Assembly (NCBI GenBank): GCA_032622095.1
Contig: CP136065.1
Span: 155,503,577-155,567,576, forward strand
DNA length: 64,000 bases
From: Siphonodentalium dalli
Lineage: Eukaryota; Mollusca; Scaphopoda; Gadilida; Siphonodentaliidae
Direction: 5' to 3'
Part shown: positions 62,301-63,889 of the stretch, in pieces
Position numbering within the stretch: the stretch's first letter is position 1
Layout of the letters: every line of letters begins with the position of its first letter
Notes under the pieces: model-generated
The model's input: only the letters and a program-made list of their open reading frames with translations
What the model was told of the DNA's origin: nothing
Databases searched by the model: none
Made by a program: the position numbers and the translations under genes

Positions 62301-63889
62301 TGGGAGTCCTTGTGGTTGTTATAGCTCGTTATATAGTTATATTATGGCTGATGCACGGTGGAGCAAATTACTTATATGAGCATGCATGGCTACAGACGGC
62401 GAATCCGACGTGGAATCGGGTGAACTTGTTTCCTGTGAGGATGAGTTTATTTCGTCCATGCAGTAATGACTACGAGCATGCATATTCTGTTGTTTCGGGC
62501 ATTGTAAGTTATCTCCCATTTAGCCTGATTTAGGCCTATGCTAGGGTTCCAAAGTACAGCCCAAAACAATAGTGTTGGAAGAATTGTCAGCACAAAATTA
62601 AAACAACCATGCAGCAGTAGCCAAATAGATCCCTGTACATTCAGGAGTGTGCTACATTCCATATAATCCATCCGTCTGGAAATAAGTCACCCTTTACTGT
62701 AAATCTCTATGCTACACAAAACCATTTATCCGCACCTACATGTAGAACAGTTCGATGAACTGCATGATGTCTAAAGTACGGTAATTGTTACACTTTCCAT
62801 TGTCCATCATGTTCGGAAGAGGGTAAAATGTAGCTTTGGGGAATAATTGTTCCGCTTTACTTGTATTATAAATAAATAAAATACCTAGCCCCCAAATGGA
62901 GCCGCACAGTGTATTCCAAAAACAATTGCTGTGTTCCCTAATAATGAGATAATGGTAGCATCAACGCGCGTAACGTCATGGATTATCCGCTTATCGTGTG
63001 TTGGATGCGTCCACTCGCACATGAGTGAGAGGGAACATATTTTGGCAGGGGTGTGACGTGTGTGGGTGGTTGTGCAAAGTTTCAATGTGTTGAAACACAA
63101 CGATGTAACCATTCCTCGAAACTGCCTTCGCATGTTTGTACATTGTGAATATCCACCCCCTGACTGTGTTTGCATGCGTGCACATTTTCAGTCTATTGAA
63201 TACCAAAAACCCAGTCTAATTGCCCACACATGACTGCCTCTGGTGGTCACTCAGTGAGACAGTGTCAGCTGTATTCATTCACAACTTGACCATTTTGAGT
63301 AGAATATATGTGCTGATGGTGCTCACTTCATTTGAACGATGTGAGGGGGGCCACACTATTTATTTGATAAAATCACTGTTCCGATGTTCCGAGGCGGGTT
63401 TTCGTGGTGTATCGACCTATTCCACTGCTTCAGTTTGTCAGTTACACGACATGGAAACCACTATGAGATAACTTGTAGTGGCAACCTGCGAAGGTTGCGT
63501 ACTACGAGATAACTCGTAGTGGCACTCAACGTGTTAACCACAGCAGAATTATGGGTAATTTTTCAGGATTTAGTCGGAAATATGGCTTGTTGCCATTCAT
63601 CAGAAAGCTCTCAATGAGAGCTTTCTGATGAATGGCAACAAGCTTTCTGATGAATGGCAACAAGCCATATTTCCGACTAAATCCTGAAAAATTACCCATA
63701 ATTCTGCTGTGGTTAAGGAGTTGATTATTTATGGCATTATTGTACATAGAGGTCTGGGTGGTTTCTGAATGATTGATCTACTGAGTGTTCACTTATTATA
63801 TTTTTTCCCCTTAGGATTATTTGGATAAACTGAGGCACATAAGAGAGCAGAACTACCATAACAAGAAGGGAGACATGGATCCTTCAAAG
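1932..63889 (+). CDS. NEK1: NEK1-like serine/threonine kinase gene, internal part (23 exons)
   Basis: Twenty-three GT-AG exons join in one frame of 581 codons (phases agree at all 22 junctions). Residues 1-218 are a kinase domain from the end of helix C to the last C-lobe helices: HRDIK at 75-79, DFG at 95-97, activation segment [14 protein letters not shown] near 109-122, and DRPSVNSIL near the end. Residues 219-320 are a Pro/Gly/Ala/Ser linker. Residues 321-386 are Lys/Glu-rich helix ending in [11 protein letters not shown], close to a NEK1 signature. Residues 387-581 are linker plus basic coiled coil ([35 protein letters not shown]). NEK1 family kinases act at cilia/centrosomes and in DNA-damage signalling (established knowledge). 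The start codon, glycine loop and catalytic Lys lie left of the window and the C-terminus lies right. NEK5 is the nearest alternative, but the C-lobe ([35 protein letters not shown]) fits NEK1 better. Phase-0 exons could have been missed. Confidence 0.93.
1993..3477. other. Intron 1, left part: no recognisable feature
   Basis: A+T-rich sequence between exon 1 and the first family B MITE. I see no exon, RNA gene or repeat that recurs elsewhere in the window. Confidence 0.5.
3478..3737 (+). mobile_element. Family B MITE (TTAA type), copy 1
   Basis: Shares TTTACTAAA-GGATTCT, 'GGTCTAT', a palindrome built on cagataataagttcaacaaa, and the end 'TATAGAAAGGG' with copies at 5808, 49806, 55125 and 57273. 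Flanking TTAA is decayed here (right side ATAA). Confidence 0.65.
3818..5061 (+). mobile_element. Family A MITE, copy 1, split by hAT-like element
   Basis: Ends are CCCTTTCATGAC and GTCATGAAAGGG; here they are flanked by ATAT on both sides rather than TTAA. Inside are two head-to-tail hairpins with arms of about 30 nt (tgcattctcttatatatgcg and inverse). The left 13 bases are separated from the rest by 3839-4817. It ends 48 nt upstream of exon 2. Confidence 0.85.
3839..4817. mobile_element. hAT-like element nested in family A MITE
   Basis: Inverted ends CAGTGTCGCGCTG and CAGCGCGAACACTG. Flanking octamers GGATCGTC (3831-3838) and GGAGCATC (4818-4825) both derive from the MITE's own GGAGCTTC, giving an 8-bp target duplication as in hAT transposons. 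Subterminal copies of 'TTTGGCTAA' occur at both ends (3855-3935, 4715-4790). An AATAAA lies near 4631. No transposase frame was seen. Confidence 0.75.
5110..5151 (+). CDS. NEK1: NEK1 exon 2 (strand 5 and hinge)
   Basis: A 42-nt exon between acceptor cactttcag and donor gtatgt. Encodes [18 protein letters not shown] is the hinge that contacts ATP. It begins 48 nt after the end of a TTAA MITE. Confidence 0.92.
5692..5747 (+). CDS. NEK1: NEK1 exon 3 (helix D region)
   Basis: Acceptor ttttcag, donor gtttgt. Encodes [19 protein letters not shown] with the GGDL motif that starts helix D in NEKs. Phase 1 to 0. Confidence 0.93.
5808..6516 (+). mobile_element. Family B MITE, copy 2, interrupted
   Basis: TTAA at 5804-5807 and 6517-6520. 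Left end CTCTTTCTTTACTAA, right end AGTTAAGAGAGGG. It starts 60 nt after exon 3 and is split by the insertion at 5825-6401. Confidence 0.75.
5825..6401. mobile_element. Inverted-repeat element nested in family B MITE
   Basis: Terminal inverted repeat TAGCAATACACAATT at 5825-5839 and its inverse at 6387-6401. The host text ACTAA is present on both sides, which implies a short target duplication. 577 bp, no coding frame. Superfamily not assigned. Confidence 0.65.
6756..6839 (+). CDS. NEK1: NEK1 exon 4 (helix E, catalytic loop HRD)
   Basis: Acceptor gctttcag, donor gtgtgt. 28 codons, phase 0 to 0. Encodes [17 protein letters not shown] followed by [11 protein letters not shown]. Asp of HRD is the catalytic base and Lys of DIK is present; the invariant Asn opens the next exon. 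Confidence 0.95.
6840..7555. other. Intron 4: no recognisable feature
   Basis: 716 nt of A+T-rich intron between exons 4 and 5; nothing supportable was seen. Confidence 0.6.
7556..7623 (+). CDS. NEK1: NEK1 exon 5 (DFG motif)
   Basis: Acceptor tttttcag, donor gtaatg. Encodes [20 protein letters not shown] and LN. Asn (metal ligand) and DFG are intact, so an active kinase is expected. A 5.2 kb DIRS-like element starts 89 nt downstream. Confidence 0.95.
8141..8800. repeat. Tandem duplication inside DIRS-like element 1
   Basis: Two copies of about 345 and 310 bp starting with ccatttcaaggccttacgag. Both contain 'aatgccacgtgattc' and 'ccatcgctactgacgctatc'. They are clearly diverged, so the duplication is older than the near-identical element ends. 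Confidence 0.75.
9849..10406 (+). CDS. Possible Gag-like frame in DIRS-like element 1
   Basis: 185 codons, not recognised as a known domain. Its stretch from about residue 97 to 140 ([13 protein letters not shown], then SDML and ASEAFDDD) aligns in frame with the 37855-38340 frame of the second element ([25 protein letters not shown]). Conservation between diverged subfamilies suggests a real protein, possibly Gag, with an acidic Phe-Asp-Asp-Asp motif. A third, decayed copy of the segment lies near 12148-12255. The 19-base G run at 9978-9996 sits inside the frame and could shift it. Confidence 0.4.
   Translation: MVTIYIKTRPCLPLSRLGVSAAMASTHRSAWTGHSAWSGPPAFGGGGGGAHPGPMAPPPSGYQKKPVLAMGFFISTLDSKIGTQFISLKIPWEVFTPRLSHRRNGPPSSVLSSIIAGRSDARAESDMLSLHPKASEAFDDDPSAHNTSDCGSFRSSQSGIGKAEAADRDFLSTDYLIYRLLPTEL
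12565..12655. other. Internal complementary region of DIRS-like element 1
   Basis: 'ccatatagttcagtgtgagg' onward is the reverse complement of the first ~40 bases of the element. The following 'tatatttccttaaagaaagc' part is the reverse complement of the last ~55 bases. In DIRS elements this region templates completion of the ends through a circular intermediate. Confidence 0.8.
13011..13405 (+). pseudogene. Retrocopy of a transcript 3' end (or SINE)
   Basis: Flanked by a perfect 13-bp duplication TTCTTGGAGAATA (12998-13010 and 13406-13418). It ends with AATAAA (13382-13387) and an A-rich tail. No reading frame, so it is probably the 3' untranslated part of an mRNA copied by a LINE. The source gene is unknown. 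Confidence 0.65.
13790..14540. repeat. Tandem-unit repeat with CCGT run
   Basis: Begins with an imperfect palindrome (accataccatagtatggtac), then (CCGT)n at 13855-13910, then about four units of ~120-130 bp with 'ggaaccaaatttggtatg', 'gagttcgaatatgggtttga' and 'gagttatggccctttt'. Same family as 44255-44660. Confidence 0.7.
14957..15001 (+). repeat. 45-bp dispersed repeat next to exon 6
   Basis: Nearly identical (one mismatch seen) to 46236-46280. It contains the palindrome GCCGATCGTGATCGGC. Flanks differ between the copies. It ends 24 nt before exon 6. Confidence 0.75.
15026..15112 (+). CDS. NEK1: NEK1 exon 6 (activation loop)
   Basis: Acceptor ctttgcag, donor gtgagt. Encodes [20 protein letters not shown] then VESRPYNNK. 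It carries the activation-loop Thr (TCIGTP) and the SPE version of the APE motif. Phase 2 to 2. A 45-bp dispersed repeat ends 24 nt upstream. Confidence 0.95.
15298..15402 (+). repeat. Half copy of foldback element (empty site)
   Basis: From 'tacagtaatgccctaaataa' to 'gaaagctctc' it matches one arm of the foldback at 61950-63745. It keeps an uninterrupted 'ctccttaaccac', which is the empty target of the TTAA element at 61982-63533. Confidence 0.75.
15560..15986 (+). mobile_element. Family C element (TTAA type), copy 1
   Basis: Shares 'tggcttcgggggtaaaaaat', 'gaggaaccc', 'gtggccca' and 'atgatatggggac' with copies at 19957-20740 and 42675-43088. The right end abuts TTAA at 15987-15990; the left end is decayed. 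Confidence 0.65.
16141..16393 (-). mobile_element. Family A MITE, copy 2
   Basis: Complete 253-bp copy with TTAA at 16137-16140 and 16394-16397, ends CCCTTTCATGAC and GTCATGGAAGGG. Two internal hairpins. Opposite orientation to copy 1. Confidence 0.88.
16575..16690. repeat. 48-bp minisatellite, about two units
   Basis: Unit 'gtaagttttttccacccagg' followed by 'tctgggacacccacccgggag' occurs twice. A 13-base G run precedes it (16516-16528). A related C-rich segment is at 17935-18000. Confidence 0.65.
17524..17639. repeat. Foldback hairpin
   Basis: Arms start 'gtgttttgagtgaatac' and meet around 'agctactggatgattccagt'. About 50-nt imperfect arms; transcribed as part of intron 6. Confidence 0.65.
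18011..19055. mobile_element. TTAA-flanked element with AGGCCCATTT ends
   Basis: TTAA at 18007-18010 and 19056-19059. Inverted ends AGGCCCATTTAATTTTCGA and its inverse with one change. 1045 bp, with an internal imperfect foldback (18040-18190: 'aattgtttatgtccg' and inverse). No transposase frame. It ends 71 nt before exon 7. Confidence 0.75.
19127..19181 (+). CDS. NEK1: NEK1 exon 7 (helix F)
   Basis: Acceptor tttttcag, donor gtaagt. Encodes [19 protein letters not shown], the conserved D-x-W-S-x-G helix F. Phase 2 to 0. Confidence 0.95.
19957..20740 (+). mobile_element. Family C element, copy 2 (long form)
   Basis: TTAA at 19953-19956 and 20741-20744. Longer than copies 1 and 3 because it contains extra sequence with a foldback at 20427-20566 (arms from 'tctcacactcgtcctatttt'). 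Confidence 0.7.
20427..20566. repeat. Foldback hairpin with ~60-nt arms
   Basis: Arms 'tctcacactcgtcctatttt' and inverse, enclosing 'gagcctcggtaaacctcggctc'. Several mismatches. Similar architecture to 40420-40543. Confidence 0.65.
20847..21793. mobile_element. piggyBac-like TTAA element, CCCTTTGAACCC ends
   Basis: TTAA at 20843-20846 and 21794-21797. Inverted ends CCCTTTGAACCCGGCT and AGCCAGGGTTCAAAGGG. 947 bp, no long frame. The CCCTTT tip is shared with families A and B. Confidence 0.8.
22024..22067 (+). CDS. NEK1: NEK1 exon 8 (helix G)
   Basis: A 44-nt exon: acceptor ctatttcag, donor gtgtgt. Encodes [21 protein letters not shown] matches NEK1 rather than NEK5. Phase 0 to 2. Confidence 0.93.
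22918..22998 (+). CDS. NEK1: NEK1 exon 9 (helix G-H)
   Basis: Acceptor attttcag, donor gtaatt. Encodes [18 protein letters not shown] then VAQLFKKNP. Phase 2 to 2. Confidence 0.94.
23190..23260. repeat. CT-rich microsatellite
   Basis: Imperfect (CT)n/(CTCT) run in intron 9. Confidence 0.8.
23261..25157. other. Intron 9, right part: two pogo-type end fragments
   Basis: 'acagtaaaacctctccaaac' at 23641 and 'agtaaaacatctccaaaccg' at 24563 resemble the outer ends of a pogo-like family (compare 56612 and the inverse near 57690). No matching opposite ends were found, so they are left as fragments. Nothing else supportable. Confidence 0.45.
25158..25233 (+). CDS. NEK1: NEK1 exon 10 (end of kinase domain)
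   Basis: Acceptor ctttacag, donor gtaagt. Encodes [14 protein letters not shown] then [12 protein letters not shown]. The Arg of DRPS pairs with the SPE Glu in the kinase fold. Phase 2 to 0. Confidence 0.94.
25651..26115 (+). pseudogene. Unrecognised 154-codon open frame, possible VWA-like remnant
   Basis: Begins [20 protein letters not shown], a plausible signal peptide, then [21 protein letters not shown] later part ([20 protein letters not shown], then [11 protein letters not shown] and [10 protein letters not shown]) has the spacing of the middle of a von Willebrand A domain, but no intact metal-binding Asp-x-Ser-x-Ser is seen. No promoter or splice context was recognised. It could be a decayed retrocopy or a chance frame; length in this A+T-rich intron argues mildly against chance. 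Confidence 0.3.
26462..28805 (-). mobile_element. 5'-truncated LINE (Jockey/CR1-type)
   Basis: Flanked by the perfect 9-bp duplication GAAATGATA (26453-26461 and 28806-28814). On the minus strand the 3' end is AATAAAC followed by (TATC)n. It contains the reverse transcriptase frame below but no endonuclease, as usual for 5'-truncated copies. Confidence 0.88.
27103..28500 (-). CDS. LINE reverse transcriptase, partial
   Basis: 465 codons. Motifs in order: RVIPIPKKG and [20 protein letters not shown] (fingers), [12 protein letters not shown] (motif A with catalytic Asp), [11 protein letters not shown] (motif B), SFADDTTV (catalytic Asp pair), then [10 protein letters not shown] (thumb start), and a C-terminal [10 protein letters not shown]. 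It copies the LINE RNA at the nicked target. The frame continues upstream to about 28790 after a one-base shift near 28500-28530, and the N-terminal endonuclease is missing, so this copy is dead. Jockey- or CR1-like by motif style; exact clade not resolved. Confidence 0.92.
   Translation of the reverse strand: MKTARVIPIPKKGNPHDFNNYRPISILPVFSKLIEKAMYKRLSKYLNKYDVLYKHQYGFRENHSNMHPVLHLLDTITQTFNKSSKHSTLAVFLDLSKAFDTVDHNIILEKLNHYGIRGIANKWFHSYLQNRTQYVDCLGVNSEPGNIRFGVPQGSVLGPLIFPLYVNDISNSTNLDLLSFADDTTVHISGSDLTQLENEMNKELIKISNWCAANKLVINAEKTRTILFNNSKESRNVSLKLGLKDIQQVTNFKFLGLTMDDKLTFKNHISQMCSRVAHANFAINKSKHILPKDAKKCLYNALIQSHLLYGIHIWGHSSQLNRLFLMQKKSIRIINNAKYNSHTDPLFRESKILKKAHLYILQITSFVRDWKFACTPISFNTFFTKQEDKTKRVTRQKGTLVYETPRNKTIETLPHFNYPRIWNDLDSNLREQGNKGTFKKIISENFTESYPNEVACDNPYCPDCT
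28815..30046. other. Intron 10 middle: no recognisable feature
   Basis: Apart from 'attttattggctggtggccg', which resembles the flank on the other side of the LINE (near 26420), nothing supportable was seen. Confidence 0.5.
30047..30678. mobile_element. DNA-element-like repeat with TATACCCCCAT ends
   Basis: Perfect 11-bp inverted ends TATACCCCCAT (30047-30057) and ATGGGGGTATA (30668-30678). Inside are about three to four units of ~150 bp ('atatctcaaccatgggttat', 'agttatccctctttgtttat'). Related internal units recur at 44030-44240 and around 46280-47850. Confidence 0.7.
30840..31975. repeat. Repeat region with TG-rich start and two diverged ~235-bp units
   Basis: 'taaaacctgtcgtctgtctg' plus TG repeats at 30855-30905. 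Later two diverged units at about 31580-31760 and 31790-31975 share 'gctgaataa', 'gtttcagt', 'catatatgtgg' and short palindromes (aggggccgcaggcccct). A 15-base G run lies at 31940-31954. Possibly one mobile element; class unknown. Confidence 0.5.
32218..32317 (+). CDS. NEK1: NEK1 exon 11 (post-kinase linker)
   Basis: Acceptor tttttcag, donor gtaagt. Encodes [20 protein letters not shown] and [19 protein letters not shown] matches the acidic-EEF segment that follows the kinase domain in NEK1. Intron 10 (25234-32217) is about 7 kb and holds a LINE. Confidence 0.85.
32476..32642 (+). mobile_element. Family A MITE, copy 3, right part lost
   Basis: TTAA at 32472-32475, left end CCCCTCCGTGACTGGAGC and the first hairpin are intact. 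The second hairpin breaks off inside its first arm, about 25 nt upstream of exon 12. Confidence 0.8.
32668..32761 (+). CDS. NEK1: NEK1 exon 12 (linker)
   Basis: Acceptor tgttttttttag, donor gtctgt. Encodes [20 protein letters not shown] then [11 protein letters not shown]. Phase 1 to 2. A truncated family A MITE ends about 25 nt upstream. Confidence 0.88.
33010..33121 (+). CDS. NEK1: NEK1 exon 13 (Arg-Pro-Gly-Ser-Ala repeat linker)
   Basis: Acceptor tatttgtag, donor gtaagc. Encodes three near-perfect RPGSAAGS octads (33010-33085) then [15 protein letters not shown]. The DNA is a 24-bp coding minisatellite. Phase 2 to 0. Confidence 0.88.
33157..33757. repeat. Foldback element, GCAGAATGAGGTCCCC family
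   Basis: Outer arms caagcctgcaaatagtgtgt (33157) and inverse ending 33757. Inner arms 'gcagaatgaggtcc' and inverse recur several times. It starts 35 nt after exon 13. A second copy is at 57908-58804. Confidence 0.75.
37855..38340 (+). CDS. Possible Gag-like frame in DIRS-like element 2
   Basis: 161 codons. [18 protein letters not shown] and ASHGFDDD align in frame with the 9849-10406 frame of element 1. The C-terminal half ([20 protein letters not shown]) repeats text also encoded near 37408-37590. A frame at 37230-37934 (234 codons) overlaps in another register; neither matches a domain I know. Confidence 0.35.
   Translation: MGQSTLTSTARAFIPRSSHSPSGLPYSTLSQPDAGCSVAGVDTDMLPILLMASHGFDDDGQESRDSVVPKELALRMETTWVDLLYKTSSQDMCQLTYTNFAQLYQSLPRDEPVQAPWSYTSSPWQAGCRSRRFGQPILQDNRTRAFGGCSVWGRLDVAYCQ
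38692..38790. other. Internal complementary region of DIRS-like element 2
   Basis: 'ccatatagttcagttgaggg' onward mirrors the left terminus and 'cttttt ccttaagggaagcc' onward mirrors the right terminus. Confidence 0.78.
39517..39714 (-). mobile_element. Family A MITE, copy 4, internally deleted
   Basis: TTAA at 39513-39516, CCCTTTCATGGTGGGAGC end present. About 50 bp are missing from the first hairpin. The right end is decayed. It stops 71 nt before exon 14. Confidence 0.8.
39786..39866 (+). CDS. NEK1: NEK1 exon 14 (Lys/Glu helix)
   Basis: Acceptor ctttttag, donor gtgata. Encodes [20 protein letters not shown] then LAKKKKE. Its position matches the charged coiled coil after the NEK1 kinase linker. 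27 codons, phase 0 to 0. Confidence 0.88.
39868..40230 (+). repeat. Dispersed repeat, paired with 48160-48600
   Basis: 'gtttgtattgtccaaggaca' and 'gttattgaacgttttt' match the inverse of 48240-48320, and 'gtgtgaacttcttaacgttatt' region matches the inverse of 48490-48530. It starts right at the exon 14 donor. Class unknown. Confidence 0.6.
40420..40543. repeat. Foldback hairpin
   Basis: Arms 'catggtttcgaacttgatat' and inverse; loop region 'cacctcggcctgcagccttggtg' is itself palindromic. Confidence 0.7.
40645..41998. mobile_element. pogo/Tigger-like (Tc1-mariner) element
   Basis: Inverted ends CAGTGAAACCTGTTATGAG and CAGGTTTCACTG, flanked by TA on both sides (40643-40644, 41999-42000). Copies of 'aggtggtcgc' occur at both ends. 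1354 bp with no transposase frame, so non-autonomous. Confidence 0.75.
42140..42190 (+). CDS. NEK1: NEK1 exon 15 (coiled coil)
   Basis: Acceptor attttacag, donor gtaagc. 17 codons, phase 0: [17 protein letters not shown]. It continues the helix of exon 14. Confidence 0.87.
42675..43088 (-). mobile_element. Family C element, copy 3
   Basis: TTAA at 42671-42674 and 43089-43092. Inverse orientation of copies 1 and 2. It ends 32 nt before exon 16. Confidence 0.75.
43121..43186 (+). CDS. NEK1: NEK1 exon 16 (RAREQGW-like motif)
   Basis: Acceptor aatgttcag, donor gtaagt. 22 codons: [20 protein letters not shown] then [13 protein letters not shown] corresponds to a strongly conserved NEK1 segment and identifies the region outside the kinase domain. 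Confidence 0.93.
43320..44240. repeat. Tandem-unit repeat (host of LINE insertion)
   Basis: Units with 'aatttggtatggatgttcac' and 'aaattcaatgg' at 43375-43410 and 44023-44230. The first unit is split by 43413-44022. Confidence 0.6.
43413..44022 (+). mobile_element. 5'-truncated LINE or SINE with (ATTC)n tail
   Basis: 3' end AATAAAATATTCATTCATTC. Flanked by TATGAGG (43406-43412 and 44023-44029); the uninterrupted repeat unit at 44180-44195 has this site once. No coding text was recognised. Confidence 0.6.
44255..44660. repeat. Tandem-unit repeat with CTGT run
   Basis: Palindromic start (accatagtatggt), (CTGT)n at 44315-44355, then units with 'aaccaaattttgtatatgag' and 'gagttatggccctttt'. Same family as 13790-14540. 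Confidence 0.7.
44790..46235. other. Intron 16, middle: no recognisable feature
   Basis: A+T-rich, with a G-rich run at 45870-45887. No exon, RNA gene or recurring repeat was seen. Confidence 0.5.
46236..46280 (+). repeat. 45-bp dispersed repeat, second copy
   Basis: Matches 14957-15001 with the same GCCGATCGTGATCGGC palindrome, in unrelated flanks. Confidence 0.75.
46352..47692. mobile_element. Element bounded by inverted arrays of a 16-bp repeat
   Basis: Left end: three units reading AACTGGGACCTTGGCT. Right end: eight units of the inverse, GGTCCCAGTTAGCCAA (47557-47692). It sits inside a tandem-unit repeat whose two halves (46282-46350 and 47693-47850) match 44090-44230. The interior carries a decayed gene (see 46852). 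The class is uncertain; Mutator-like elements sometimes have tandem-repeat ends. Confidence 0.65.
46852..47519 (+). pseudogene. Decayed gene with N-terminal CxxC zinc-binding motif
   Basis: Starts [20 protein letters not shown] then EALTCDVDE before a stop, with the end of the motif altered. The Cys-x-x-Cys-Gly...Arg-His-Glu-Ala-Leu-x-Cys pattern resembles the N-terminus of invertebrate MULE-type transposase-like proteins, from memory of the pattern only. Other frames run 47086-47331 ([20 protein letters not shown]). It ends with AATAAA at 47514-47519. No catalytic domain. Confidence 0.4.
48160..48600 (-). repeat. Dispersed repeat, paired with 39868-40230
   Basis: Inverse copy of the 39868-40230 repeat. 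Class unknown. Confidence 0.55.
49056..49290 (+). mobile_element. Family A MITE, copy 5
   Basis: TTAA at 49052-49055 and 49291-49294, ends CCGTTCCATGACTGGAGC and GTCATGACAGAG. The second hairpin is shortened. Confidence 0.85.
49724..49795 (+). CDS. NEK1: NEK1 exon 17 (linker)
   Basis: Acceptor attttgtag, donor gtctgc. 24 codons, phase 0: [20 protein letters not shown] then AMPK. The TTAA of a family B MITE begins at intron base +7. Confidence 0.84.
49806..50084 (+). mobile_element. Family B MITE, copy 3, at exon 17 donor
   Basis: TTAA at 49802-49805 and 50085-50088. Left end CCATTTATTTACTAAATGGA. The insertion point is intron base +7, directly after gtctgc. Confidence 0.8.
50497..50617 (+). 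CDS. NEK1: NEK1 exon 18 (YExYHA motif)
   Basis: Acceptor taatttcag, donor gtgagc. Encodes [20 protein letters not shown] then [31 protein letters not shown] resembles the Tyr-Glu-x-Tyr-His-Ala motif of NEK1. Phase 0 to 1. Confidence 0.9.
50778..51028 (-). mobile_element. Family A MITE, copy 6
   Basis: Both hairpins intact. Right end CATTGAAGGG followed by TTAA; left end decayed (CCTCATAATGGGAGC). Confidence 0.85.
51029..51992. other. Intron 18, right part: no recognisable feature
   Basis: Contains a purine-rich stretch (51375-51395) and T runs at 51845-51860. Nothing else supportable. Confidence 0.5.
51993..52110 (+). CDS. NEK1: NEK1 exon 19 (linker to second helical block)
   Basis: Acceptor cttattag, donor gtctgt. 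Encodes [20 protein letters not shown] then [19 protein letters not shown]. Phase 1 to 2. The polypyrimidine tract is a long T run at 51972-51981. Confidence 0.89.
52577..52739. repeat. Foldback hairpin with ~65-nt arms
   Basis: Arms start gaatacctacagtttttgtt, with inverse ending at 52739; loop 'cccggctgcaagctgcgag'. Confidence 0.75.
52881..54093. mobile_element. hAT-like element with perfect 8-bp target duplication
   Basis: Inverted ends CAGACCTGTTTAAT and ATTAAACAGTTCTG. TTACCTAG flanks both sides (52873-52880 and 54094-54101). 1213 bp including a nested foldback at 53110-53399. Subterminal 'cagggagatt' and 'cgggagatt' motifs occur. No transposase frame. Confidence 0.85.
53110..53399. mobile_element. 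Foldback (MULE-like) element nested in hAT-like element
   Basis: Arms of about 110 bp: AGATCATGCCATGAATCTCT and inverse, including 'acaaaacccgggaac'. Flanked by TTTGAATGT on both sides (53101-53109 and 53400-53408), a 9-bp duplication as in Mutator-like elements. Confidence 0.8.
54102..55010. other. Intron 19, right part: no recognisable feature
   Basis: Nothing beyond A+T-rich intron text was seen. Confidence 0.5.
55011..55119 (+). CDS. NEK1: NEK1 exon 20 (basic coiled coil)
   Basis: Acceptor atatatag (weak pyrimidine content), donor gtaagt. Encodes [20 protein letters not shown] then [26 protein letters not shown]-like text matches NEK1. Phase 2 to 0. Confidence 0.92.
55171..56483 (+). 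mobile_element. Family A MITE, copy 7, split by hAT-like element
   Basis: TTAA at 55167-55170 and 56484-56487. The first six bases, CCCTTT, precede the hAT-like insertion at 55177-56226 and are repeated in the target duplication on its right; the rest runs from 56235 with two full hairpins. Confidence 0.82.
55177..56226. mobile_element. hAT-like element nested in family A MITE
   Basis: Inverted ends CAGGCCTCAGC and GCTGAGGCCTG. Perfect 8-bp duplication AACCCTTT (55169-55176 and 56227-56234). 1050 bp. Short direct repeats 'agggagactt' near the left end and 'gcgacttcg'-type repeats near the right end. No transposase frame. Confidence 0.87.
56612..57693. mobile_element. Possible pogo-like element with AAACCTCTCCAAA ends
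   Basis: 'taaaacctctccaaagcgaa' at 56612 and the inverse 'tttggagaggtttgactgta' ending at 57693. The left tip is degraded. It contains the family B copy at 57273-57510. Confidence 0.45.
57273..57510 (+). mobile_element. Family B MITE, copy 5
   Basis: TTAA at 57269-57272, CCCTTTCAATACTAAATGGA end. The internal palindrome 'tttgttgaacttattgtctg' is present. The right end is degraded. Confidence 0.75.
57908..58804. repeat. Foldback element, second copy, with LINE fragment and tandem duplication
   Basis: Inner arms 'gcagaatgag' with 'agagggtgaatttagtgaca' and inverses; right outer arm 'caaatgacaggcacac'. A 143-bp segment ('cagaaacttcttcacataga' to 'gggaatttaaatct') is directly duplicated at about 58048-58190 and 58191-58336. 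Confidence 0.7.
58337..58645 (-). mobile_element. LINE 3'-end fragment
   Basis: On the minus strand it encodes [20 protein letters not shown] then [14 protein letters not shown], the C-terminal signature of many LINE polymerases, followed by a short untranslated part ('agcgcttagggcccc') and an (ATT)n tail. Inserted in the duplicated segment with TAAATCT on both sides. Confidence 0.75.
59162..59410 (-). mobile_element. Family A MITE, copy 8
   Basis: Ends CCCTTTCATGACATGAACTG and AGTCATGGAAGGG. The second hairpin has a small deletion. Flanks GTTA and ATAA are degraded TTAA. It lies 143 nt upstream of exon 21. Confidence 0.85.
59554..59599 (+). CDS. NEK1: NEK1 exon 21 (lineage insert, part 1)
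   Basis: Acceptor atttctttcag, donor gtaaaa. Encodes [15 protein letters not shown]. Phase 0 to 1. With exon 22 it adds exactly 90 nt between segments that are adjacent in family members, so it may be an optional cassette. Confidence 0.72.
59690..60050. repeat. Tandem-unit repeat without CCGT run
   Basis: Two units of ~175 bp with 'taactccagtttggattatc', 'aaaatacaggcc' and 'gagttacggccctttttc'. Same family as 611-1625. Confidence 0.65.
60051..60829. other. Intron 21, middle: no recognisable feature
   Basis: A+T-rich. 'atttgaatgtagatcatg' at 60710 recalls the insertion site and end of the 53110 foldback but no arms follow. Confidence 0.5.
60834..61090 (+). mobile_element. Family A MITE, copy 9
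   Basis: Complete 257-bp copy, TTAA at 60830-60833 and 61091-61094. Ends 23 nt before exon 22. Confidence 0.9.
61114..61157 (+). CDS. NEK1: NEK1 exon 22 (lineage insert, part 2)
   Basis: Acceptor atatttccag, donor gtgcgt. Encodes [15 protein letters not shown]. Phase 1 to 0. It lies between two family A MITEs (23 nt upstream and about 200 nt downstream), with a family B fragment starting about 20 nt past the donor. Confidence 0.75.
61177..61250 (+). mobile_element. Family B MITE fragment at exon 22 donor
   Basis: 'TTTCTTTACGGATTCTCCC' then 'taaaagaatacattggaaca' match the 5' part of family B. It starts about 20 nt into intron 22. Confidence 0.6.
61355..61603 (+). mobile_element. Family A MITE, copy 10
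   Basis: TTAA at 61351-61354 and 61604-61607. Same orientation as copy 9; the second hairpin is partly decayed. Confidence 0.88.
61950..63745. repeat. Foldback element interrupted by TTAA element
   Basis: Outer arms 'tacagtaatgccctaaataa' and inverse ending 63745. Inner arms 63538-63715 fold almost perfectly ('ccacagcagaattatgggta' and inverse). The left arm is split by 61982-63533. Confidence 0.8.
61982..63533 (+). mobile_element. piggyBac-like TTAA element, CACGTTGAGTGCC ends
   Basis: TTAA at 61978-61981 and 63534-63537. Inverted ends CACGTTGAGTGCC and GGCACTCAACGTG. Palindrome CTACGAGATAACTCGTAG occurs near both ends (about 62130, 62195, 63460, 63500). The sequence at 62389-62467 encodes [20 protein letters not shown] then a stop, like the acidic N-terminus of piggyBac transposases (inference). 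1552 bp, so a deleted derivative. Confidence 0.8.
63815..63889 (+). CDS. NEK1: NEK1 exon 23 (coiled coil)
   Basis: Acceptor ccccttag, donor gtaagt. 25 codons: [20 protein letters not shown] then [17 protein letters not shown] resembles the NEK1 Tyr-Leu-Ala-Arg-Leu-Arg-x-Ile segment. The intron beyond it continues past the window edge. Confidence 0.92.
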
